64,000 nt of DNA, from NCBI RefSeq assembly GCF_016722925.1, contig NZ_JAEQNC010000011.1, positions 110,632 through 174,631 of the forward strand. The letters run 5' to 3'. Positions 1-10,843 of the stretch are shown in pieces. This stretch comes from Phytoamicus setariae. GTDB taxonomy: Bacteria; Pseudomonadota; Alphaproteobacteria; Rhizobiales; Rhizobiaceae. The stretch's first letter is position 1. Each line of letters opens with the position of its first letter. The notes under the pieces were generated by a model, which saw only the letters and a list, made by a program, of their open reading frames with translations, was not told the DNA's origin and did no database searches. Both the position numbers and the translations under genes were made by a program.

Positions 1-651
1 CAGATCGATGCCGCACCGGGCATCGTCTTGCACACGGTTATCGATCACGAGGTAGCCGACCTTATTGATGAGGCCTGCCGCAGCATGGGGGTGCCTTGTG
101 TGTCCGTCATCGAGCCGGTGCTGCAAATCTTCCAGTCCTATCTCGGAGCTCCGACCCGGCGGCGGGTCGGAGCGCAGCATGAGCTGAATGCCGGCTATTT
201 TGCGCGCATCGACGCGCTCAATTTCACTATGGACCACGATGACGGCCAACTGCCGAACGATATCGACGAGGCAGATGTTATTCTGTTGGGCATCAGCCGG
301 ACATCAAAGACGCCGACAGCAATCTATCTCGCCAACCGTGGCATCAAGACCGCGAATGTACCCGTTGTCTATGGTATCCCGCTGCCTGAGAAATTATTCA
401 CTGCGACAAAGCCGTTGATCGTCTGCCTGATTGCGACGATCGATCACATATCGCAAGTGCGGCAAAACCGCGTGCTTGGCTCGACGGTTGGTTACCAGGA
501 AACTTATACGGATCGCTCGATGATTTCCGAGGAACTTAAATACGCCAAGCAACTTTGCGCCCGGCACAACTGGCCACTGCTGGACGTCAGCCGAAAGTCG
601 ATCGAAGAAACCGCTGCGGCAATTCTTGCCCTGCGTCCTAAGGTCAGATAG
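1..651 (+). CDS. ppsR: Pyruvate,phosphate dikinase / PEP synthase regulatory protein (PPSR, DUF299), 5'-truncated by the window edge
   Basis: Bifunctional ADP-dependent kinase and Pi-dependent phosphorylase that switches PEP synthase or PPDK off and on. The frame is open from base 1, so about 217 C-terminal residues remain of a family length near 273. The P-loop-like DUF299 signature GISRTSKTP is plain around bases 286-312. A TTG at 28 is internal, not a start, because homologous sequence (IDAAPGIV) continues upstream of it. In rhizobia this gene commonly follows hemE next to the chromosomal origin, which fits the parS-like sites in this window. The stop lies 31 bases before maf, so the two are probably cotranscribed. 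Confidence 0.9.
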   Translation, partial: QIDAAPGIVLHTVIDHEVADLIDEACRSMGVPCVSVIEPVLQIFQSYLGAPTRRRVGAQHELNAGYFARIDALNFTMDHDDGQLPNDIDEADVILLGISRTSKTPTAIYLANRGIKTANVPVVYGIPLPEKLFTATKPLIVCLIATIDHISQVRQNRVLGSTVGYQETYTDRSMISEELKYAKQLCARHNWPLLDVSRKSIEETAAAILALRPKVR

Positions 652-682
652 GAAACGCAACAGTTTATCCGGGCAAATTCAT

Positions 683-1282
683 ATGGCTGCAAAACTCATT
701 CTTGCATCGAAAAGCGCGTCGCGCCGCGCACTTATGGCTGGCGCGGGCCTGGCTTTTGAAACCGTTGCAGCAGACATTGACGAAAGGGCGACCGAAGCCC
801 GATTGTCTGCCTGCAACGCCAGGCCGCCAGAAGTGGCTGTCGAATTGGCTAAGGCCAAGGCGCAGGCGGTCTCGGAGCAATATCCGGACGCGTATGTCAT
901 TGGTTCCGATCAGGTCTTGTCGCTGGGAACGGAGCTTTTCCATAAGCCACTGTCAATGGGCGAGGCCGGTGATCATATCCGCGCCATGGCCGGAAAGACC
1001 CACCATCTCAATTGTGGTGTTGCGATCGCATTTCGCGGCGAGGTCATCTGGTCTGCAATATCGATAGCGGCGATGACGATGCGGACGATTTCTCCATCCT
1101 TCCTGCAAACCTATCTCGATATGGCGGGTCCGGATATCTTGCAGAGCGTGGGTGCCTATCAGTTCGAGGGGCCGGGCGTGCAACTCTTTGAAAAGATAGA
1201 GGGCGACTACTTCACCATTTTGGGCTTGCCCATGCTGACGCTGCTGGCCGGATTGCGGGAACTGGGAGTCATCGATGCGTGA
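683..1282 (+). CDS. maf: Maf-like nucleotide pyrophosphatase (septum formation inhibitor family)
   Basis: Maf/YceF-type nucleoside triphosphate pyrophosphatase, about 199 aa, thought to hydrolyse non-canonical or modified NTPs in the cytoplasm. The N-terminal signature [14 protein letters not shown] follows the start directly, and IGSDQVL and the C-terminal [11 protein letters not shown] block are present. ATG 683 was preferred to an earlier in-frame codon because the family begins at this motif. The 3' end overlaps aroE by 8 bases, indicating translational coupling. The exact substrate cannot be read from the sequence. Confidence 0.93.
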   Translation: MAAKLILASKSASRRALMAGAGLAFETVAADIDERATEARLSACNARPPEVAVELAKAKAQAVSEQYPDAYVIGSDQVLSLGTELFHKPLSMGEAGDHIRAMAGKTHHLNCGVAIAFRGEVIWSAISIAAMTMRTISPSFLQTYLDMAGPDILQSVGAYQFEGPGVQLFEKIEGDYFTILGLPMLTLLAGLRELGVIDA

Positions 1283-2135
1283 TTCACGTGAAACATCCTT
1301 AACGAAAGCCTTTGTCTGCGGTCACCCGATTAAGCATTCGCGTTCGCCCAAGATCCATAACTATTGGCTTAGGAATTTCGAACTGCACGGCCACTACGAA
1401 GCCGTCGACGTGGAGCCTGGTAATTTCGCCGGCTTCATCTCTGCTCTGAAGAGTGGTGAATCCGGCTACGTAGGTGGTAACGTTACCATCCCCCATAAAG
1501 AGCGCGCTTTTCATCTCGCCGATTTGCCTGATGACCTGGCGAAAGAACTCGGCGCCGCCAACACGCTTTATATGGATAGGGGGCAACTCTGTGCTACGAA
1601 CACGGACGGTTACGGCTTTCTCTCCAATCTGGATGAGCAAGCGCCCGGTTGGGACGACACGCGCAATATCGCTGTTGTTTTCGGGGCGGGCGGCGCCAGT
1701 CGTGCCATCGTACAGGCGGTTCGCAATCGTGGCTTCCGCGAAATCCATGTCCTCAATCGTACGGTCGGGCGCGCCCAGGAATTGGCCGACCTGTTCGGTC
1801 CGCGTATTCATGCGGGGCCGATAGATGCACTGGTCGAGCGGATGGCCGGCGCCAATCTGTTCGTCAACACGACATCGCTCGGTATGGACGATAGTGGTGC
1901 CTTTGACATCGATTTTACCCCGATGGCTGAAAGCGGCTTGGTGACCGACATCGTCTATGTGCCGTTGATGACCCCGTTCCTCAGCCAGGCGAAGCAACAG
2001 GGTCGCAGGGTTGCCGATGGATTGGGCATGTTGTTGCATCAGGCCGTACCGGGTTTTGAGAAATGGTTTGGAAAACGGCCGGAAGTGACCGCGGCATTGC
2101 GATCGCTCATCGTCGACGATCTGGGGTCGCATTGA
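1275..2135 (+). CDS. aroE: Shikimate dehydrogenase
   Basis: NADP-dependent reduction of 3-dehydroshikimate to shikimate in aromatic amino acid synthesis. It has 286 aa, close to the family norm. The substrate-binding region ([15 protein letters not shown], then NVTIPHKE with the catalytic Lys) precedes a Rossmann fold with [10 protein letters not shown] and a HVLNRT strand. The start at 1275 lies inside maf, and codons 3-7 lie over a parS-like 16-mer (1280-1295), so this coding start is constrained twice. The stop overlaps the coaE start as TGATG. Confidence 0.95.
   Translation: MRDSRETSLTKAFVCGHPIKHSRSPKIHNYWLRNFELHGHYEAVDVEPGNFAGFISALKSGESGYVGGNVTIPHKERAFHLADLPDDLAKELGAANTLYMDRGQLCATNTDGYGFLSNLDEQAPGWDDTRNIAVVFGAGGASRAIVQAVRNRGFREIHVLNRTVGRAQELADLFGPRIHAGPIDALVERMAGANLFVNTTSLGMDDSGAFDIDFTPMAESGLVTDIVYVPLMTPFLSQAKQQGRRVADGLGMLLHQAVPGFEKWFGKRPEVTAALRSLIVDDLGSH
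1280..1295. other. parS-like ParB-binding site 1
   Basis: The 16-mer TGATTCACGTGAAACA matches the widely conserved chromosomal parS consensus (TGTTTCACGTGAAACA, known from B. subtilis and alphaproteobacteria) at 15 of 16 positions. It lies across the maf stop and the first codons of aroE. It is one of five such sites in the window. ParB binding is inferred from sequence only. Confidence 0.75.
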
Positions 2136-2725
2136 TGATCCGCCTCGGCCTGACCGGCTCGATCGGCATGGGAAAGTCGACGACGGCTTCGATGTTTGCC
2201 GAGGAGGGTGTACCGGTCATCGATGCCGATGGCATCGTTCACGAGCTCTACCAGGGCAAAGCAGCCACCGAGATCGAGCAAGCTTTTCCCGGCACTGTCG
2301 TCGACGGCGTGGTGGATCGCACAAGATTGTCAGCGGCACTTTCCGTTGACCCTTCATCATTCCGTCGGCTTGAGGCTATCGTTCATCCTCTCGTCTGGAA
2401 GCGCGAACAGGAACTGCTTGATGCAGCGCGACAGACCGGTGCTGATATCGCGGTTCTTGATATTCCACTGCTTTTCGAGAACCATGCAGAAGCGCGGGTC
2501 GACAAAGTCGTTGTCGTTACCTGCGATCCCGAACTGCAGCGTGCGAGGGTTCTGGCGCGACCGGGAATGACCGAGGACAAATTCGCCTTGATCCTTTCGC
2601 GGCAGCTGTCCGATACGGAGAAAAGGAAGCGCGCCGATTTTATCATCGACACCGGCCTGGGGCTGGAGTCGGCGAGGGCCCGAGTGACAGAGATCCTGAG
2701 CGAATTGCGCTCAGCTAAAAAGTAG
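2135..2725 (+). CDS. coaE: Dephospho-CoA kinase
   Basis: Last step of coenzyme A synthesis: phosphorylation of the 3'-hydroxyl of dephospho-CoA. The protein has 196 aa with the P-loop GLTGSIGMGKST at residues 4-15, the DADGIVHELY segment and the late TRARVL-like lid region (QRARVLARPGMTEDKF). The ATG at 2135 overlaps the aroE stop (TGATG). The order aroE-coaE-dnaQ is common in alphaproteobacteria and suggests one operon. Confidence 0.95.
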   Translation: MIRLGLTGSIGMGKSTTASMFAEEGVPVIDADGIVHELYQGKAATEIEQAFPGTVVDGVVDRTRLSAALSVDPSSFRRLEAIVHPLVWKREQELLDAARQTGADIAVLDIPLLFENHAEARVDKVVVVTCDPELQRARVLARPGMTEDKFALILSRQLSDTEKRKRADFIIDTGLGLESARARVTEILSELRSAKK

Positions 2726-2731
2726 GACCAC

Positions 2732-3451
2732 ATGCGCGAGATTATCTTCGATACGGAAACCACCGGCCTGGACTCGCGTGATGATCGGATCATCGAAATC
2801 GGCGGGATAGAACTTCGGGACCACTTTCCGACCGGACGCACCATCCATATTTTCATCAATCCCAATGGCAAGAAGGTTCATCCGGATGCCTTGGCAGTGC
2901 ACGGTATCACCGATGAATTTCTGGCCGACAAGCCGGTCTTCGCCGCTGTCGCCGATCAGATCATGGAATTTTTCGACGGCGCGATGTGGGTGGCACACAA
3001 CGCCAACTTCGACATGGGTTTCATCAACGCGGAATTCGCCCGGCTGGGGCTGGCACCGATACCTGCCACCAGCGTCACCGACACACTACAAATCGCGCGT
3101 CGAAAACATCCGATGGGGCCGAATTCGCTGGATGCGTTGTGCCGGCGCTACGGCATCGACAACTCCCACCGTCAGAAGCATGGCGCGCTTCTCGATTCCG
3201 AACTTCTCGCAGAAGTCTATATCGAGCTGATTGGTGGTCGCCAGACGGCACTCGGTCTCGGTGGCCCGGAAGCCGGCAATTCCCAGGTTCAGCGCTCTGA
3301 TGAAGTGGTGGTCCTGCGTGCGCGCCCCACGCCGCTCGGTTCGCGGCTGAGGGTGGAGGAAGCAGAAGCGCATGCGGCGCTCGTTGCCAAGATGGGCGAA
3401 AAGGCGATCTGGGCGAAATACGGTCTACAGCAGGCGAAAGCCGAAAAGTAA
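2732..3451 (+). CDS. dnaQ: DNA polymerase III epsilon subunit (3'-5' proofreading exonuclease)
   Basis: DEDDh-family proofreading exonuclease of the replicative polymerase, 239 aa. Exo I is FDTETTGLD at residues 6-14, Exo II is HNANFDMGFI, and Exo III carries the catalytic His in the HRQKHGALLDSELL block. The C-terminal tail (from about residue 185) probably contacts the polymerase alpha subunit. The start lies 6 bases after coaE. A hairpin immediately after the stop closes the operon. Confidence 0.95.
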   Translation: MREIIFDTETTGLDSRDDRIIEIGGIELRDHFPTGRTIHIFINPNGKKVHPDALAVHGITDEFLADKPVFAAVADQIMEFFDGAMWVAHNANFDMGFINAEFARLGLAPIPATSVTDTLQIARRKHPMGPNSLDALCRRYGIDNSHRQKHGALLDSELLAEVYIELIGGRQTALGLGGPEAGNSQVQRSDEVVVLRARPTPLGSRLRVEEAEAHAALVAKMGEKAIWAKYGLQQAKAEK

Positions 3452-3478
3452 AACGCCCGGCGAAGATCACCGGGCGTT
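3452..3478. terminator. Bidirectional hairpin between convergent dnaQ and secB
   Basis: A 9-bp perfect stem (AACGCCCGG at 3452-3460 with CCGGGCGTT at 3470-3478) and a 9-base loop begin at the base after the dnaQ stop. The A/T ends on each arm allow it to act for both convergent transcripts. Confidence 0.7.
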
Positions 3479-3502
3479 CAGGTCATACAGGCAAATTGGC
3501 CC

Positions 3503-3991
3503 TTAGTTGTTCGCGGCCACGCGAGCCTTAGCCTGTTCTTCGGCCATGCGCTGCTGGAACATCTGGGCAAAATCGATCGGGTCGATCATCAGCGGCGGGA
3601 AGCCACCGTTGCGGGTCGCGTCGGCAACGATCTGACGGGCGAATGGGAACAGCAGACGCGGGCATTCGATGAACAGAACCGGCAGCATGTGTTCCTGGGC
3701 AAAGCCCTGAACGCGGAACAGGCCACCATAGGAAAGTTCGGCATGGAAGACGACCTTGTCGCCATCCTTGGCGGACGCATCAAGTGTCAGCACCACATCG
3801 AAATCCGTTTCGGACATCGGGTTTGCATTGACGTTGACGGAGATGTTGATCGCCGGAGCCTTGTCGCGCGACTGCAAGGTGCGCGGCGCGCCGGGATTCT
3901 CGAAGGAAAAATCCTTCACATACTGGGCGAGAATATTGATCGCGGGCTGACGATCAGCGGCTTCGTTGCCGGCACCGTTTTCATTCGACAT
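3503..3991 (-). CDS. secB: Protein-export chaperone SecB
   Basis: Cytosolic tetrameric chaperone that holds precursor proteins unfolded and delivers them to SecA. It has 162 aa. The family core [19 protein letters not shown] begins near residue 18, and [25 protein letters not shown] is the conserved C-terminal segment. The start was set at 3991 (MSNENGAG) rather than an in-frame ATG 15 bases upstream, which adds residues not seen in the family. The tail after the core is Ala/Lys-rich. Confidence 0.94.
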   Translation of the reverse strand: MSNENGAGNEAADRQPAINILAQYVKDFSFENPGAPRTLQSRDKAPAINISVNVNANPMSETDFDVVLTLDASAKDGDKVVFHAELSYGGLFRVQGFAQEHMLPVLFIECPRLLFPFARQIVADATRNGGFPPLMIDPIDFAQMFQQRMAEEQAKARVAANN

Positions 3992-4255
3992 TTGGATAAT
4001 CCTCACTACCTCTTGGCGGATGTCGGTCTTGGCCGATGCGCCGCTCGGAACTTCTTCATATCAGGGCTTTCTCGATCCGGCCGGTCCGGTGTCGCCAGCG
4101 CCGGAAATCAATCGATACGGAGCAGCTGCGCCTGACCCTGGATCCGATCGGCATTGAAGGTTCGCGCATGTCGCGAAGCAGGAATGTCGATAGGCCCCAA
4201 GGGCTCAGCCATCTAGCACTTCGGAGCAGTGCTTACAACCCTTGGCGATATGGCT

Positions 4256-4741
4256 TCAGTCGGGCTTGTCCAATCGCGGTCCATTCGATGGCGCATCGTC
4301 CTCGCGGCGATAATCCTCGGGCGAAAGATCCACATAGTCATCCGGCCGACGACGTCCGCGACGGTGGCCACCATAGTAGGTCGTGACGCGCATGTTGCGG
4401 CTGGCATATATCCAGATCATACGCCTGAGTGGCGGCACCAACAACAGCAGGCCGATGATATCTGTGATAAATCCGGGTACGATGAGCAACAGCGCCGCAA
4501 TGGCGATCATGAAGCCATCGGCAAGACCCTGTTCCGGAGGCTGGCCGCTGCGAATTTCCCGGTTGATCTTGCGAAACGCGCTGAGGCCCTGGTAGCGGAG
4601 GACCGATACGCCGACGATTGCCGACAGCACGACGAGCCCGATCGTCCTGAGAACGCCGATCGACTGGCCAACATAGATGAAGGCTGCGATCTCTGCGATG
4701 GGCAGTGCCAGAAAGCCGAGCACTGGAATTATGGATCGCAT
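4256..4741 (-). CDS. fxsA: FxsA family membrane protein
   Basis: Small cytoplasmic-membrane protein of the FxsA family; in E. coli FxsA affects phage T7 exclusion by the F plasmid, but its cell role is unclear. The 161 aa carry hydrophobic segments near residues 3-25, 32-52 and 75-100, and the family motif ALPIAEIAAFIYVG at the N-terminus. The tail after residue 110 is polar and rich in Arg, Asp and Tyr, so probably cytoplasmic. It is divergent from the Tim44-like gene, with 96 bases between the two starts. Confidence 0.88.
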   Translation of the reverse strand: MRSIIPVLGFLALPIAEIAAFIYVGQSIGVLRTIGLVVLSAIVGVSVLRYQGLSAFRKINREIRSGQPPEQGLADGFMIAIAALLLIVPGFITDIIGLLLLVPPLRRMIWIYASRNMRVTTYYGGHRRGRRRPDDYVDLSPEDYRREDDAPSNGPRLDKPD

Positions 4742-4764
4742 GTCGATTCCCTCTGATGCGCTAT

Positions 4765-4793
4765 TTGAATGATTTTCAAATCACGACTATATG
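4765..4793 (+). promoter_or_regulatory. Predicted sigma70 promoter of the Tim44-like operon, overlapped by an inverted repeat
   Basis: TTGAAT (4765-4770), a 17-base spacer and TATATG (4788-4793) lie about 45 bases upstream of ATG 4838. An inverted repeat with 7-bp perfect arms (ATTTGAA at 4763-4769, TTCAAAT at 4775-4781) covers the -35 box and part of the spacer, a position suited to a repressor. Promoter and operator are both inferred. Confidence 0.45.
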
Positions 4794-4837
4794 GGAAGCG
4801 AAGCAGAAAAGTTAAGACCTCAAGTCAAGGCAGGCAA

Positions 4838-5539
4838 ATGGGCACTGACAGTATTATCACCTTGTTCTTCCTCATCGTGGCGGCGTTGATCTTCCTCAAC
4901 CTTCGCAGCGTGCTCGGAAGAAGGACCGGTAACGAAAAGCCGCCCTATGATCCATTCTCTCAGAACGACGCTGGCCGGGCAGCCCAGCCTTCAGACGACG
5001 GCAAGGTGATTACGCTGCCGCGGCGCACGCCGGTCGATACCGAAAATCGCTATGAGGAAATCGACGGTTTCGCACCGGTGGGCTCGGAGCTCAACGGCGC
5101 GCTGCGTCGGATCTTCGATGCGGACCCGACCTTCAGCCCGCGCCAATTCGTTGAAGGTGCCGGCGCCGCCTATGAAATGGTGGTCATGGCGTTTGCCGAA
5201 GGCGACAGGAAGACACTGAAGAATCTGTTGTCCAATGAGGTTTTTGAGGGCTTCGATTCAGCCATCAGCGCACGCGAGAAGGCAGGGGAGCTGGTGAAAT
5301 CGACCTTCGTCGGCATCGAGAAATCGGAAATGACGGCGGGGAGCCTCGAAGGAAGCGAAGTCAGCGTCACTATGAACATCGTCAGCCAGCTTATCTCCGC
5401 GACCTACAATGCCGCTGGCGAGATTGTCGAGGGCAATGCCGACACGGTCGCCGAAGTGAAGGATACCTGGACATTCGCGCGCGACATCCGCTCGCGAGAT
5501 CCGAACTGGAAATTGGTATCCACCCAATCCGAAGGCTGA
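4838..5539 (+). CDS. Tim44/TimA-like membrane-anchored protein
   Basis: Bacterial Tim44-like protein of 233 aa. It has one N-terminal membrane segment (about residues 5-23), a Pro/Asp-rich linker with PPYDPFSQ, and a C-terminal Tim44-like fold from about residue 85 (FVEGAGAAYEMVVMAFAEGDR...LKNLLSNEVFEGF). Bacterial homologues are thought to help membrane-protein assembly; function here is not established. ATG 4838 was chosen over an ATG at 4769 because of an AGG-rich ribosome site just upstream and because the hydrophobic anchor then lies at the N-terminus. mltA follows after 6 bases. Confidence 0.85.
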   Translation: MGTDSIITLFFLIVAALIFLNLRSVLGRRTGNEKPPYDPFSQNDAGRAAQPSDDGKVITLPRRTPVDTENRYEEIDGFAPVGSELNGALRRIFDADPTFSPRQFVEGAGAAYEMVVMAFAEGDRKTLKNLLSNEVFEGFDSAISAREKAGELVKSTFVGIEKSEMTAGSLEGSEVSVTMNIVSQLISATYNAAGEIVEGNADTVAEVKDTWTFARDIRSRDPNWKLVSTQSEG

Positions 5540-5545
5540 GGCCGC

Positions 5546-6649
5546 ATGGACTACGAGCTTAAAGAAGTGTCGTTCGACGCTCTTCCGGGCTGGAGGGATG
5601 AAGATCCTTCCAGCCTTTTCAGTCCAATGGGCCGATGCCTTTGGCATATGCGCAACGTCAAGCCCTACAAGACCGGCTCGCTTGGCATCGCCTCGCAAGC
5701 GCTGGAGGCGGTATTTTCGCAATCGGTTGAGGCAACGCCCGCGTCGCCAGCCGCCGCGCGACGGTTTTTCGAACAGTATTTCCAGCCATTCCTGATCCGC
5801 AGAAAAGATGGAGCGAGTGGTTTCGTCACCGCATTTTATGAACCGGAAGTCGAAGTCTCCGATACAGCGGACGACATTTGGCGCTACCCCTTCTATCTGC
5901 GGCCCGATGATCTTGTCGATCTCGACGTCTCCAACCGGCCGGAAGCTCTGGACGCGACCTATGCATTTGGCCAACAGACCGAAAGCGGCGTCCGGCCCTA
6001 CCCGGACCGGAGGGCGATCGATGAGGGCGCCCTTGCCGGCCGAGGCCTTGAAATCGCCTGGGCAAGATCGAGGGTCGATGTATTCTTCGCTCATGTCCAG
6101 GGCGCGGCGCGGCTTAGATTTCGGGATGGCGCGCTCAGGCGTATAACCTATTCGGCCAAGGCCGGTCACCCCTTTACGGGTATCGGCAGACACCTTGCTG
6201 ATATTGGCGAAATTCCGCTGGCCCAAGTGTCCATGGCGTCGATCCGGCAATGGCTTGCGGATCATCCTCAGCGCCAGGATGAGATCCTCTGGCAGAACCG
6301 ATCCTACATTTTCTTTCGCGAGGCGCCGGTGGAAGACATTCACCTGGGCCCCGTGGCGGCAGCCAAGGTGCCGCTCGAGGCTATGCGCTCGATCGCGGTA
6401 GACAGGCAGATTCATACATTCTCGTCGCTGTTCTATATCGACAGCCCGAGTCTGACGCATTTGACCGATGGCGTACCCTTCCAGCGGTTGATGATGGCGT
6501 TGGATACGGGAACTGCTATCGTTGGACCCGCCCGTGGCGATCTCTTTACCGGATCCGGCGATGCGGCGGGCGTGCTCGCCGGCAATGTCAAGAACGACGC
6601 GGACTTCTACATCCTGGTCCCCAAGAGCGTCGCGGCGGAGTATCGCTGA
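5546..6649 (+). CDS. mltA: MltA-family murein transglycosylase lacking a visible signal peptide
   Basis: Lytic transglycosylase of the MltA family (3D-domain type), cleaving glycan strands to 1,6-anhydro products. The protein has 367 aa: an MltA domain about 75-250 (GFVTAFYEPEVEVS; AKAGHPFTGIGRHL) and a C-terminal 3D domain about 285-365 with DTGTAIVGPARGDLF and FYILVPK, carrying the catalytic-type Asp. Oddity: the upstream gene's TGA (5537-5539) is in the same frame, so no start further upstream is possible, and the N-terminus is polar with no lipobox or Sec signal. The stop overlaps the smr start (TGATG). Confidence 0.88.
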   Translation: MDYELKEVSFDALPGWRDEDPSSLFSPMGRCLWHMRNVKPYKTGSLGIASQALEAVFSQSVEATPASPAAARRFFEQYFQPFLIRRKDGASGFVTAFYEPEVEVSDTADDIWRYPFYLRPDDLVDLDVSNRPEALDATYAFGQQTESGVRPYPDRRAIDEGALAGRGLEIAWARSRVDVFFAHVQGAARLRFRDGALRRITYSAKAGHPFTGIGRHLADIGEIPLAQVSMASIRQWLADHPQRQDEILWQNRSYIFFREAPVEDIHLGPVAAAKVPLEAMRSIAVDRQIHTFSSLFYIDSPSLTHLTDGVPFQRLMMALDTGTAIVGPARGDLFTGSGDAAGVLAGNVKNDADFYILVPKSVAAEYR

Positions 6650-7197
6650 TGCGTGGCGGCAAGAGGCTCACTGACGAAGATCGCATCCTCTGGGGCAAGG
6701 TGGCGCGCAGCACGCGAGCCTTGCCGGGCCGGATGGAAGATATCGAGGCCTTCGAGATCGAATTGCTCGAAGGGCGCGAGGAGGTCGCTGCAGCTATGCC
6801 CGCCGCTGCGATCCAGCCGGAACAGGTGCGAAAACCGGAAAAGAAGCCGCCGGGACAGCACCAGCCGCTTGAACGCCCCGTCAAGCGTAAACTGTCCAAA
6901 GGCAGGTTGCAGCTCGAGGCACGCATCGACCTGCATGGAATGTTTCAGTCGGAGGCCCATTCGCTGCTACTGGGCTTCATCGTCAGGGCTTATGAGCGTG
7001 GTTTGCGCCATGTTCTTGTCATCACCGGCAAGGGCTCATCATTGGGCAGTGACGGCGCCCTGAAGCGGGCGGTACCGATGTGGTTCGGCAAGCCCGAGTT
7101 CCGGCACATGATTTCGTCCTATGAGACTTCGGCGCAGAACCATGGGGGCGAAGGCGCCCTGTATGTCAGGCTCGCCAAGCGGGGAGATCGGCCATGA
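6649..7197 (+). CDS. Smr/MutS2-domain endonuclease-like protein
   Basis: Protein of 182 aa with a C-terminal Smr domain (residues about 88-180): the DLHG motif, then HVLVITGKGSSLGS and a final ALYVRLAKR strand. Smr domains act as nicking nucleases or RNA/DNA-binding modules. The first 80 residues are charged and Pro-rich with no recognised domain. The substrate is unknown. It is coupled to mltA upstream (TGATG) and to the XRE gene downstream (4-base overlap), a cluster kept together in many rhizobia. Confidence 0.88.
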   Translation: MRGGKRLTDEDRILWGKVARSTRALPGRMEDIEAFEIELLEGREEVAAAMPAAAIQPEQVRKPEKKPPGQHQPLERPVKRKLSKGRLQLEARIDLHGMFQSEAHSLLLGFIVRAYERGLRHVLVITGKGSSLGSDGALKRAVPMWFGKPEFRHMISSYETSAQNHGGEGALYVRLAKRGDRP

Positions 7198-7571
7198 CGC
7201 CTTTCGGCGTGACGGTGCGACGAATCCGGAAGGAACGTGGACTGACGCAGAAGGCCATGGCGAAAGCACTGGGCGTGTCGCCCGCCTATCTATCGGCGCT
7301 GGAGAATGGTAAGAAGGGCAGGCCGGGTTTCGATTTCCTGCAACGGGCTGCCGGCTATCTGAATATCATATGGGACGAGGCCGACGATTTCTTTCGCGTT
7401 GCGTCGATTTCGCACCCCCGCGTGGTGGTGGATACGTCGGGGCTTGCACCCGAATATACGGCTTTCGCCAACCGGCTTTCGCAGGACATTCGTCAGCTTC
7501 GTCCGGAGACGGTCCGCGAAATGATGCAATTGTTGAACGCCGCCGCAAATACCCGGGAAAATGGGCGTTAG
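7194..7571 (+). CDS. XRE-family helix-turn-helix transcriptional regulator
   Basis: 125-aa DNA-binding protein. The HTH_3 domain covers about residues 5-65: VRRIRKERGLTQKAMAKAL is helix 1-2 and VSPAYLSALENGKKGRP the recognition helix region. The C-terminal half (DTSGLAPEYTAFANRLS...) has no sensor domain that I recognise. The ATG lies inside the smr stop (ATGA). Its targets are unknown; its coupling to Tim44-like, mltA and smr suggests autoregulation of that envelope cluster. The inverted repeat at 4763-4781 is a possible operator. Confidence 0.85.
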   Translation: MTPFGVTVRRIRKERGLTQKAMAKALGVSPAYLSALENGKKGRPGFDFLQRAAGYLNIIWDEADDFFRVASISHPRVVVDTSGLAPEYTAFANRLSQDIRQLRPETVREMMQLLNAAANTRENGR

Positions 7572-7606
7572 AACCCCGTTTTCCGCCGCAATCGTCGGCC
7601 TATAGT

Positions 7607-7634
7607 TTGGCGTTTAGGGCAAAAACTCTATAGT
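7607..7634 (+). promoter_or_regulatory. Predicted gyrB promoter
   Basis: TTGGCG (7607-7612), a 16-base spacer and TATAGT (7629-7634) lie about 75 bases before the gyrB ATG, in the only sizeable gap of this stretch. Box quality is fair; no transcript start is known. Confidence 0.4.
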
Positions 7635-7694
7635 CAAAGACACCTCACGCGAAGTGATTCGCGGGGCTCGCAAGGCCCACGGGAGCACGTTTGA

Positions 7695-10142
<2,448 letters not shown>

Positions 10143-10162
10143 CTTTTGCAGATGACAAACAG

Positions 10163-10187
10163 AAACGCCGGGCTTTGCCCGGCGTTT
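10163..10187. terminator. gyrB intrinsic terminator
   Basis: Perfect 11-bp stem (AAACGCCGGGC at 10163-10173, GCCCGGCGTTT at 10177-10187) with a 3-base loop, followed by T-rich sequence. The A-rich 5' side lets it also stop the convergent nitroreductase transcript. A parS-like site begins 7 bases later. Confidence 0.88.
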
Positions 10188-10193
10188 TCGTTT

Positions 10194-10209
10194 GGATTCA
10201 CGTGAAACA
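10194..10209. other. parS-like ParB-binding site 2
   Basis: GGATTCACGTGAAACA matches the 16-bp parS consensus at 14 positions, with the 10-bp core TTCACGTGAA intact. It lies between the gyrB terminator and the 3' end of the nitroreductase gene. Confidence 0.72.
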
Positions 10210-10214
10210 CTTTC

Positions 10215-10814
10215 TTAAGATTTGAACTCGCCCTTGAAGACGATCTCTGCAAGCGGCTTGCGCTGGCTCTGGATTTCACGCGGCTGGTATTTTTCCGGAA
10301 GCTCTTCCCTGGGTGCCAGCCGGCCGACCGCTATCATGCATTCGACCGTGTAAAGCTCGCTGGAGATGCCCAAGCCTTCCTGAATGAGGTCGATGTGGAT
10401 GCCGGCCATTGGATGGGCGATGTAGCCCAGACGGGATGCCTGAAGCGTAAAAGCCTGGGTCGCAGCGCCGGTATCGAAATCGTGCGTGCGATTGTATTTC
10501 GGCTCGGAACCATCCGTCGGCATGGTGTGGTTTTTCGACACCACGACGACGATCGCCGAAGCATTCTGCGACCAGGCGCGATTGCTGTCGATCAGGAAGC
10601 CGAGATACTTGTCCCATTCAGCGCTGTCGCGCAACGCATAGCTGAAACGCCAGGGCTGATGATTGCTGGCAGACTGTGCCCAGCGGGCCGCCTCGAACAT
10701 GGTCAGCAGGTCTTCCTCCGGCATCGCCTCAGGGCGAAATGATCGGGCGGACCAGCGCTCCAGATATACCGGATCGATGGGGAAGCCGGCCTTGCGGTTA
10801 TTCTTCTCGAGCAT
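10215..10814 (-). CDS. Nitroreductase family oxidoreductase
   Basis: FMN-dependent nitroreductase-fold protein of 199 aa. The N-terminal RWSARSFRPEAMPEEDL segment is the FMN-phosphate-binding type, followed by ARWAQSASNHQPWRF and a GAATQAFTLQASRLGY helix. The physiological substrate cannot be deduced. The start was placed at ATG 10814 (MLEKNNRKAGF); residues upstream in the same frame overlap the preceding gene. It lies 29 bases after the DUF2218 gene on the same strand, so the two are probably one operon. Confidence 0.85.
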   Translation of the reverse strand: MLEKNNRKAGFPIDPVYLERWSARSFRPEAMPEEDLLTMFEAARWAQSASNHQPWRFSYALRDSAEWDKYLGFLIDSNRAWSQNASAIVVVVSKNHTMPTDGSEPKYNRTHDFDTGAATQAFTLQASRLGYIAHPMAGIHIDLIQEGLGISSELYTVECMIAVGRLAPREELPEKYQPREIQSQRKPLAEIVFKGEFKS

Positions 10815-10843
10815 TCTCTTGTCCTTGTCAGTCTTTTGGCGAG

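Noticed and set aside
5258..6460. 400-codon open frame on the - strand opposite mltA
   Set aside because: Antisense shadow of Tim44-like/mltA; Arg-rich translation resembling no family.
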